From: Lumbricus rubellus | Taxonomy: Eukaryota > Annelida > Clitellata > Crassiclitellata > Lumbricidae | NCBI GenBank assembly: GCA_945859605.1 | Contig: OX243814.1 | Coordinates: 23,098,548-23,162,547 of the forward strand | Direction of reading: 5' to 3' | DNA length: 64,000 bases | Shown: positions 56,421-64,000 of the stretch, in pieces | Numbering within the stretch: position 1 is the stretch's first letter | How the letters are laid out: every line of letters begins with the position of its first letter | The notes under the pieces: model-generated | Databases searched by the model: none | Told to the model about the DNA's origin: nothing | What the model saw: only the letters and a program-made list of their open reading frames with translations | Program-made: the position numbers and the translations under genes

Positions 56421-59400
56421 CGGACTCAACAGATGAGATCTTCTCAACACAATTTGCTGCTGATACATCAGCGGCAATTTTCATGGTTTGTTCATTCAAG
56501 GCAGGCGCTTTCAAAGCATGCACGTCATCAGAATCAGCATGTGACATCATTTGTTTTATGTCTGACTCACATGATGTCAAAAGTGTTGTTGTGGTTTCGA
56601 TAACAGATGGAATCTTATCGACTGCAGTTGTACTTAGATTCGTCTCTGTAGCAGAAACTGACGTCTGAACTGGAGATGATTCAAGATTTGCAGCTGACAC
56701 ACCACTCTCCAGAACAGGATTCTTCATGGATGATGATGCATTGTCCAGATTCAAACCAGCATCAGATGAAATGGAAACGCTTTGTGAAACAGCTTCCAGT
56801 GCATCGGTGTGCCTCTCCTCTGACTCACAAATGACGTGGCCCAACTGTGTTTCTGCACCCTTCTCTACCTCGCCTTCCACTCCATCTTTAGAGGTCACTC
56901 CATCTTTAGACGTCGACACTGAAGACAAAACTGGTTCTAAACTATCACTTGGAATATTAGTTTCAGGCAGTTCTTCCAATGCATGGACAATTCTTTCCTC
57001 TGCATTGTTTGTCGACTTGCAGGCATCACTATCATGCAGGTCAATGCTACATCCTGACTTTTCAATTTGGGAAGTGGGTTCTATAGAATTCAAAACTGTT
57101 TCACTTTCTGAGATTTCTATAAGACCTGTACAGACAGAATCACTGTCTTTCGATGGATCACAGTGGCTGGTAATGCTGCCAAGATCATTTTGAATCATCT
57201 CAATGGTTGAAGATGAACAAGAAGCATCTTGAATAATTGTCTGATCGTCGCTAATAGTAGCTACTTTCTCTTTAGATGTCTGAGATGACAAATTGTCAGA
57301 ATTTTGGCAGATAACACCTTCTTTTTCACTGACATCTAAAACGCCTGTCAAAATATCATTGGCTGTTTTTGTAAGAGATTCACTTTCTTCAGATGGCAAC
57401 ATGATGCAAACAGCTGGCTTGACAGTTTGAGGCTTGTCTGATTTACAAGAAACATCAATGTCACTTGTTCTTTCTATGTTCTCACTTATGCTAGTAGCAT
57501 CAACATCCATTCTATCTGTGGATTGGACTTCCAGTTCTTTGATGTTTATCTCGCTAGTTGAAAGAGACACATTTTGTTCATCACAACATAATTCCATTTC
57601 GCCAGTGGATGTACGTGAACCATCCCGATGACTTGATTCCTTCAAAACACTATCTGTGCTAATAGCGTCACTCTCTGTCTGCACCTTATTCCTCGCAGCT
57701 GCTTCATTTCCCAATTCTACAACTTCCGTATCTGCTACTTGTGGTGCAGCTTCCTGAGCAGAAGATTCAGTCTTCTTTGCAGAAATCATTCTTGTTGAGA
57801 TAATACTGTTGTATTTGAGACGCACAGCACTCGCCGTCTTTTTCGTAATTGAAGTCGGCTTGTCGGAAAGTTTTGATATGAAAATTTTAACTCCCTTTTG
57901 AGTCTCATCAATATTTCTCACTTTCATGATGGGCTTAGATTTCGCAATTCTCTTAGATCGAAAGCTCTGTGGACTCGGCGGAGATACACTCAGGTTGACC
58001 TTGCTGTATGTATCGTTAGGATCATACGGTGTTCGGTGTGCTGCATATGTAAATGATCCGAACTTTTCTCTAAAGTTAATAAAATATCAAATTAATACAA
58101 TCAACAAACTATTCAGTTAATTGACAAACTACCATAATGATACACCAGTGCAATGTAAGTACTTGTTGCAACGATTTTATCTGATGAGATTTAAAATGCA
58201 ACAGGAAGTCAAATGCACGCTAGTTTTGTTTGTTTACTAAGGTTGCCTCTAAATTATGATTATTATCATGGCCTGAAAATAATTAGCATAATTTATGTGA
58301 CTGCCCTTTGTTAGACCACAGTCTCAGCTTTCAGAGGATACCACGTTCAATAAGGGTGAAAGGTTATTATGGCCGATGGCAATGATTTGAAAGAACTTGG
58401 AACTTGATACAAAGCCCAATAGAACTTGGAAGCACAACCTAGTCCAGAAACCAATCACTGAATGTAATAAAAATGATGAAACACCCAACCAGAGCAAAGC
58501 ATCTTCAAGCTTCATCCTGCTCTGTCTGACAATTACTTAGAACGTACCTGAGGAGAGCAGTGTGCTTGCGCAGTTCTTCTGTCGCCTGCTCAAAGCCTTT
58601 TCTGTTCTTCAGTGACGTTGGAGGCTCTTCCGACATCATAAAGATCTGCGAAACCGGAACCCAGGCCCTATGTAAAAAGATGAAAATTAACATCAAAGTA
58701 AAGAGCTATGCTCTCTATTTTTCACATGCTGACTGAACAGTCTTCACTAGGACATACAGTAGCCAAGTACTTTGGAAATGGTTACAGGGCAAACCAGAAA
58801 GCAACATGATATTTCATTATCAGATATCTAAACTAGATTGCAAGAATAACACTTCAGGATTTCTACATCAAGAAAAGAAAAATCTGCAAAACAGAATCTT
58901 TTTCAATTAATTAAGGTGATACACATGTGTAGCAACAAGAGGACTTATAAATGAAAACAGAAAACAAATGAATATAGGTTTATCGAAGTAGTTTATCTAA
59001 GACAAAAAAGATGGAAACAAGTTACCGGTCATGTTCACCAAAGAAACGAACGTCGATCAATCCTTTATCCTCTCGAAGAACCTGCAGTTCAATAATTAGC
59101 TCATTAAAATTTAATCATTAAAATTTAATCATTAAAATTTAATCATTCAAATTTAATCAGATGTTTACAAGTCATGAAAGTGACATACACAAATGGCGAA
59201 TGATTATCATCTGTTAAGCATCAGACTACAAAGCTTAACCATCACCCAGGCTCAATATCAGTTTCCAGTTTCTCACTTTCTAACCACGAATGAACAGGAC
59301 ATAGAAACATGGATGATTAGACCATGTTTATGCACAATTAGGCACACTTAACGGTTGTCAGAGAAACAACAGATGGCACCATAGAAAATTGCTGTGAAGC

Positions 59401-62400
59401 CGAAGCACAACCTCTCACTCGGGTTAATGGTTACCTGGTGGGATATTCTGAAGCATGGCCATACATAATTACATGTGGGATGAGCTGAGCTAGTTCTCCA
59501 TTTCACATACATTATTGTACAATGTACATGCACAATGCAACATGGAAGCATTGTTTTATCAGTCCCTCACTCTGGTACCAGGTCTAATGAAATCTGCAAC
59601 ATGAGCTTCTTCTACTTTCTATGCTTCTGTCTTGCAAGCACTTGAAGACCATCATCATTAATTGTGGTCTTGTGTAGTCAGTTAGGGAGCACAGCAATTC
59701 TGATGAGTTCCCTTTGCAGAGGCACCACATAAAAAAGCACTCACAATACTAACAATATATTAAGTAATTCTCATTATAATGTCGACTCGGCCTTTCATTT
59801 GCTAGGGGTGGTGTGGCAAAATGAGTTGTACGATGTGATGGGCACCATGCGTGGCTGCCATACAGTTAAACTCAACTCCTGTATCCACTCATGCTATGAC
59901 TTGTAATCATACTCAAGTGTCAGTACGAATAATTATAAATATGAACATAAAAAATCATTTAAAATTATTTTTGGTGGCATTAGCACAAGACAATGGAATA
60001 ATTTGCATAATACAGCTAAACAGATTTCTAAAGTAGATTTCTTGAAGAGGCGCTATATAAATACTCTAAATAAATAAATAAATAAAACAAAAAGAAATCA
60101 ACTAACCTTTGCTGGCCAGAATGGATATCCTTTCATTTTGGCCCAAACTAAAATGTGAGGCGTTCTCTAAACATCAAAGGCAAAAAAATCAAATCAAAAT
60201 AATTCACTTTGATTTATAACTAAATTTAAACCAGAATTCTCACTCTGCTCAAACATAAGAAACTAGAAGCATTCCTTACTGTGACTGTTGGAATTTTTCA
60301 GTTAATTTGGCTGCATCTCAGCCAAAGTGCGGCTGAGGCAACATTTGGTATTTTTAGTGACTATGTGATTGGGTTTGTGGTGCCTTGTCAGCCAAAACTG
60401 CCATATAACCTACTACAAAAGAAGTGAAAATTTAGACACTCGCTAAAATAACTCAATATTTGCCAGTTCTCCAAGTGGCATTTGTACAGTCATGCCAAAA
60501 ACACAAAAACTGCAGCTTCTTAAATTAATTTCTTTCACACAATGTTAACTTAACTATGCCTGTTTTAAAGATAAGACAATGGAATAATTTGCTAGGGGTG
60601 GTGTGACTAAGAAATATTTAGAAAAGAAAACATGAAAAATACCAACACATGGCTGGCAAAACCAGTTCTCACTGGGTTTAACACAGGAATTCATGTAGCA
60701 ATCTGGACAGACTTCAATCTCATTAGTCTACAACAAAAGCATTAACACAACGCTTCAATTCTAATCGACCAGTGACAACCTTAACACATTCAGCGCCTAC
60801 AGTGCACGCCATGTTAAATGACTGGATTTGGGACGTATATATACGTCCCGGGCGCTGAATGTGTTAATAAATGACAAACAGCATTTTATAATCCTAGCAA
60901 ATTATACTCAAAGTCAGAGAGTCCCTAGTCAGTCACCTCAGTGAATACCCTGCTACCTCCATCTGTGACATTAATACCAACACCTAATACCATGACAGTC
61001 AATTCAGAACAAATAATCCCTACGATACCTAATCACAAAGACATTTAATCTCAAAGACATATAATTACACGACTTTTGATACCGTGACACTTAATACCAC
61101 AACGGCAAAAATAAAGTTTAAATTCAGCAAAATTCTGTGAAAGCAAATTGAACAGCAATATTCAGTCTAAATGATTAATTAAATGCCATGTGAAAAAAAC
61201 GAGTGAGATAGAAGTGAAATAAAGTTTTAAATATTATAAAGATTGAACAGCAATATTCAGTCTAAATGATTAATTAAATGCCGTGTGAAAAAAACGAGTG
61301 AGATAGAAGTGAAATAAAGTTTTAAATATTATAAAGATTGAACAGCAATATTCAGTCTAAATGATTAATTAAATGCCGTGTGAAAAAAACGAGTGAGATA
61401 GAAGTGAAATAAAGTTTTAAATATTATAAAGATAATTATTTCACTTCTATCTCACTCGTTTTTTTCACACGGCATTTAATATAATATAATTATAGTTAAA
61501 AAATTGTCACAGAAATGAAAAAGCAATTTCAGTTTGAAAGAAGTGAGTACCAACCTCATGTCGACAAACCTTCAGAATAGTCTTCGCAATGTTTGTCAAT
61601 CTGTGCTTCTCTAGCAAAGAAAATCAGACAAGTTCTAATACATGATACTGCACGTATGTATAAAACATCTCCAAATTATACAATTTCCACTACGCTTATA
61701 TCATGCATCTTAGATTGTCATGAATAGTTGAATACAGTACTTGAAAGAGCAGGGTAATACACATGGTGGCTGATTTGCAACTGGAGTAAGTATGATCATG
61801 TAATGATCCTCAGTGATGCTCTTCACTGGCATCCAGTTGATCTCATACAGAGTTTGAGATCTGCTTGTTTGTATTCATGTCGCTTCATGGGTCCAATGCA
61901 GTACTTAATCTGTGTGATAACTGCATTGGGTCACATTCCTCCGCAAAGCAACTCCAAAGAAAATCAATCTTCGCATATGATGGATAAGGCACCGATTTGG
62001 CAACCGTGCTTTCTCAACAGCCAGTCAAAGATGCTGAAACCTTCTGCCATTCGATTGGCTGGTGCAATAGAATCGTTCAGATCTGGAATCAAGACTTGCT
62101 TTTCAAGACCCACCCTGCTGCTAGCTGTTTGTGAGACCCCTTTGTATTACAGCCCCATATAAATTTTTATCATTATCACTATTATATTATGTGCTACAAC
62201 AGGGGTTTTCAAACTTTTTCAAGCTGGGGACCCCCTAGCAGGCCGTGGTTAGGTGGCGGACCCCTATGGGCCTATGCAATAAATTTGGCCAATCGCAATT
62301 GTGTGAGGCTTTCTCGTTCGTGCTATTCGCAATGCTACTAAATACGATTCACATAGAGCTTTCTCATTTACTGCACATGGCGAAAGCTGTTATTTTACCT

Positions 62401-63773
62401 TTCTGCTTTAAGTATAGCTTAATTAGGCCTACAGCTCCTTTTGTCGCTCGAAATATTTCTTTGGCAACATCTGCAATTTGCATGCATTGTCTTAAATGGC
62501 GCTTTAATTCCATGGGTTTGATTGAATCCTGATTAGACAGAGTTTGCACACTCATGACATAACGCAAAGAGGTTAATCATAATTTGTTCCGTCTGCAATG
62601 AAACCATAATGAAATATACTCTGGAAAGTGTGGATCATAGCCCTACTTGCGGAATTGTTTTATTTTTCTCACATATGTCTTTGTCGTCAAAATCTTCTGA
62701 TTTCTGATCAGTTTTTCTCTTTAGAAATTTATCCATGGTTACGAAGAAGGTTGAAAATATTAATATTATATTTTTAAAAATATAGCAGCAATTCCGTCTA
62801 GCAGCAATGGCGTCTCTGTTGGTATAGCTTACGTCACAATTACACTAACGTGCACTAAAATAGCACCAGAAGGAACTAATGTTGTTAGACATCAGTAAGT
62901 AACGACCATAGATAGCTCATATGTTTTTATAGCTCAGTTGTTTTATAGCTCAGTTATTTTTTTAAATATAATTTTAGATGATAATGAAAATATTGCAAAT
63001 GTACTATTTTTTATTGTTTTTCTGGACCTGCTTTGCGGACCCCTTGGCAACAAGCCGCGGACCCCCAGGGGTCCGCGGACCACAGTTTGAAAACCCCTGT
63101 GCTACAACAACACTAACAAGAGGAAGACCTAATTATGCTGTAAGACAGCAAAAAAGGATATCTATATAACAATTATTTCAAATCAATGGACCATAAAAAG
63201 ACAAAGAGCTACAAGCGATAATGAAGCATACTCACTGCCATTAAATACAATGCAGTTGTGTAGAATCCACTTGACATCCGCTACAAATGCCTCCGTACTT
63301 CCATAAGCCTTCTTTTTAATGTTCTGCAAAATGCAACAGCTGAGTTCAATTTTAGGTCATGGACAATAACATTTGTCAATTGAAAGTAACCATATTAAGC
63401 ACTATTATAGATGAGCATCATTCTGAAAACTACATTGAAATACACTTGTGCAGAGGTCTTTAATATCTTTATCTGAAATATCTTTTAAAGTAATATATGA
63501 TCCACGCAAGTTATCTGAAAAATATAAACTGAAAAAGATTATGAATTTCCGTTTAACAAGAAAAAACTGAAATCATTTCAAACTGAAACTTGAACTCAGA
63601 GAGAAATTACAAACCTAAAACTCAGTTAAAACTAAAAAACTGAAATTAATTTAAAACAGAAATATCCCTGATCCACACACCTTTTCTAGGGTGCTGAAAT
63701 CCATGGCATTGAATATGAAGTCTGTGTAGGTAGGGATGAGAGCACAATCCACCGGTCGGTGAAATGGATCCGT
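48022..63773 (-). CDS. ZMYND8: ZMYND8-type chromatin reader (19 exons in window, 1386 aa plus stop; 5' end beyond window)
   Basis: Nuclear histone-mark reader and transcriptional co-regulator. Exons 5'-3' on the minus strand: 63773-63681, 63323-63236, 61610-61555, 60727-60647, 60166-60107, 59081-59026, 58667-58548, 58069-56284, 55853-55733, 55224-54891, 54505-54184, 53477-53409, 52415-52331, 51753-51629, 51336-51115, 50468-50325, 49953-49792, 49640-49575, 48192-48022; total 4161 nt, in phase. Order: bromodomain C-terminal half ([11 protein letters not shown] with the acetyl-lysine Asn), zinc knuckle (CPDCYMNSC...NWFCQPC), PWWP ([27 protein letters not shown]), a long acidic Ser/Thr-rich linker, coiled coil ([37 protein letters not shown]) and MYND finger ([28 protein letters not shown]). 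A Q/N-rich tail ends [11 protein letters not shown]. The PHD exon should lie past base 64000. MYND wording favours ZMYND8 over ZMYND11. Confidence 0.94.
48779..49010 (+). mobile_element. Full-length tRNA-derived SINE in ZMYND8 intron
   Basis: A-box-like TGGTGTAGTGG, B-box GGTTCGAATCC, body GGGACCTTGAGCAAGTCATT, GTGCCTCTGAGTAG, tail GGTGCTATAACAAATG then A-rich. The order is the same as the SINE at 4107, and it lies antisense to the host gene. Confidence 0.88.
53640..53740. repeat. Tandem duplication (~48 bp) in ZMYND8 intron
   Basis: CATACTTTCCTATAGAGGTG occurs twice, 48 bp apart, each followed by a near-identical AACAATTCA segment. Confidence 0.8.
59095..59160. repeat. ~18-bp AT-rich tandem repeat, about 3.5 copies, beside a ZMYND8 exon
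   Basis: ATTAAAATTTAATC units repeat head to tail a few bases upstream (in gene sense) of the acceptor for the exon starting at 59081. Confidence 0.85.
60038..60090 (+). mobile_element. SINE 3' tail with (TAAA)n
   Basis: CTTGAAGAGGCGCTATATAA followed by AAATAAATAAATAAATAAA matches the tail of the SINE family. The rest of the element is not evident. Confidence 0.6.
60785..60863. mobile_element. 79-bp TTAA-flanked inverted-repeat element
   Basis: TTAA at 60781-60784 and 60864-60867 encloses CACATTCAGCGCC and GGCGCTGAATGTG, a perfect 13-bp inverted pair. The interior has GGGACGTATATATACGTCCC, itself palindromic. Consistent with a piggyBac-type MITE in a ZMYND8 intron. Confidence 0.8.
61147..61480. 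repeat. 95-bp tandem repeat (three copies) followed by an inverted partial copy
   Basis: ATTGAACAGCAATATTCAG starts copies near 61147, 61242 and 61337 (period 95). Directly after, TTCACTTCTATCTCACTCG and ACACGGCATTTAAT repeat part of the unit in reverse complement, so the transcript could form a strong hairpin. Confidence 0.9.
62200..63099. mobile_element. hAT element, 900 bp, with perfect TIR and 8-bp TSD
   Basis: CAGGGGTTTTCAAACT and its exact complement form the ends. TGCTACAA flanks both sides (62192-62199 and 63100-63107). GGACCCC-rich blocks lie inside both ends. A minus-strand transposase N-terminus is present but broken. It lies in the ZMYND8 intron between exons starting 61610 and ending 63236. 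Confidence 0.95.
62400..62736 (-). pseudogene. hAT (ZBED5-like) transposase N-terminal remnant
   Basis: From the ATG at 62736 the minus strand reads [20 protein letters not shown], then a stop. After frameshifts it gives [20 protein letters not shown], matching the BED-finger surroundings of ZBED5/hAT transposases ('LSNxxMKPSKLKRHLxxxH'). The remaining catalytic part is absent. Confidence 0.72.
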
Positions 63774-63811
63774 CTACAACAAGTCAATTCATGACATAAT
63801 CAGTGCACAGT

Positions 63812-63990
63812 GGCCGATTGGTTAGAGCGGTCGGCCTGTAATGCAGAGGGTATGGGGTTTGATCCTAGTCCCAGACAGTGTAGGAACTTTGAGCAAGTCC
63901 TTCACTGGCCTGTGTGCACTTCTGAGGTTTGTAAGAAGGGTGATAACAAATTGCACGTGTATTGCATAACAAATAGAAGAAGAAACTGAA
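63812..63990 (+). mobile_element. tRNA-derived SINE with a different tRNA-like head
   Basis: GGCCGATTGGTTAGAGCGGT (A-box region) and GGGGTTTGATCCTAGTCCC (B-box region) are followed by GGAACTTTGAGCAAGTCCTT and GGTGATAACAAATTGCA. The body shares the GAGCAAGTCCTTCACT core with the other SINEs, but the head resembles another tRNA. Confidence 0.78.
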
Positions 63991-64000
63991 AAATTAACTA

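Noticed and set aside
56331..56603. Poly-Gln ORF on the plus strand
   Set aside because: Antisense reading of the poly-Ala codon run in the large ZMYND8 exon.
60643..60649. Alternative donors for the ZMYND8 zinc-knuckle exon (after CCAT or CCATGTGTTG)
   Set aside because: Both give the wrong phase for the next exon (one creates TAG). The donor after TGT (exon end 60647) keeps frame and the family's residue spacing.
63815..63880. Possible tRNA gene
   Set aside because: The tRNA-like head is followed by the shared SINE body and tail, and cloverleaf pairing looks imperfect, so it is called a SINE.

Overview
The window is eukaryotic and animal. It has multi-exon genes with GT-AG introns, many microsatellites, and many small terminal-inverted-repeat (TIR) transposons and tRNA-derived SINEs. 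The gene set (a tryptophan hydroxylase, a syndecan, a ZMYND8-type chromatin reader and an alpha-like glutathione S-transferase) fits a bilaterian, most likely a marine invertebrate. I cannot name the phylum. No translation search was possible: families were recognised by eye, and exons were placed by hand from splice dinucleotides and reading phase.

Layout. 1-0.86 kb: the 3' terminal coding exon of an unrecognised low-complexity protein. 0.9-6.6 kb: repeats, two retrotransposon C-terminal remnants, a hAT MITE with a perfect 8-bp target-site duplication (TSD), a SINE, and a 12-bp minisatellite of about 51 units. 6.9-19.1 kb (+): a complete tryptophan 5-hydroxylase gene (13 coding exons, 470 aa) behind a TATA box that sits beside a long CT repeat. 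Its introns carry a hAT MITE, a long TATG array, a mariner-like element, and a minisatellite that copies a splice acceptor. 20-25 kb: LINE remnants and a second palindromic mariner-like element. 26.6-29.3 kb (+): a GST that lacks its N-terminal exon; a 200-bp assembly gap lies just upstream. 27-32 kb: more MITEs and transposase debris. 32.8-41.2 kb (+): a syndecan with an extra thyroglobulin type-1 domain in its ectodomain, which is the most interesting feature. 41.2-48.0 kb: no recognisable gene. 48.0-63.8 kb (-): 19 exons of a ZMYND8 homologue, converging on the syndecan gene. Its 5' end (PHD finger and the start of the bromodomain) lies beyond the right edge.

The genes do not form a pathway. 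Tryptophan hydroxylase makes the serotonin precursor, GST detoxifies with glutathione, syndecan is a cell-surface proteoglycan, and ZMYND8 is a nuclear histone reader. The left and right parts differ in texture. The left ~38 kb is rich in the octamer TAGGCCTA, and the TPH exons are CpG-rich. The right part almost lacks the octamer, and the ZMYND8 exons are CpG-poor.
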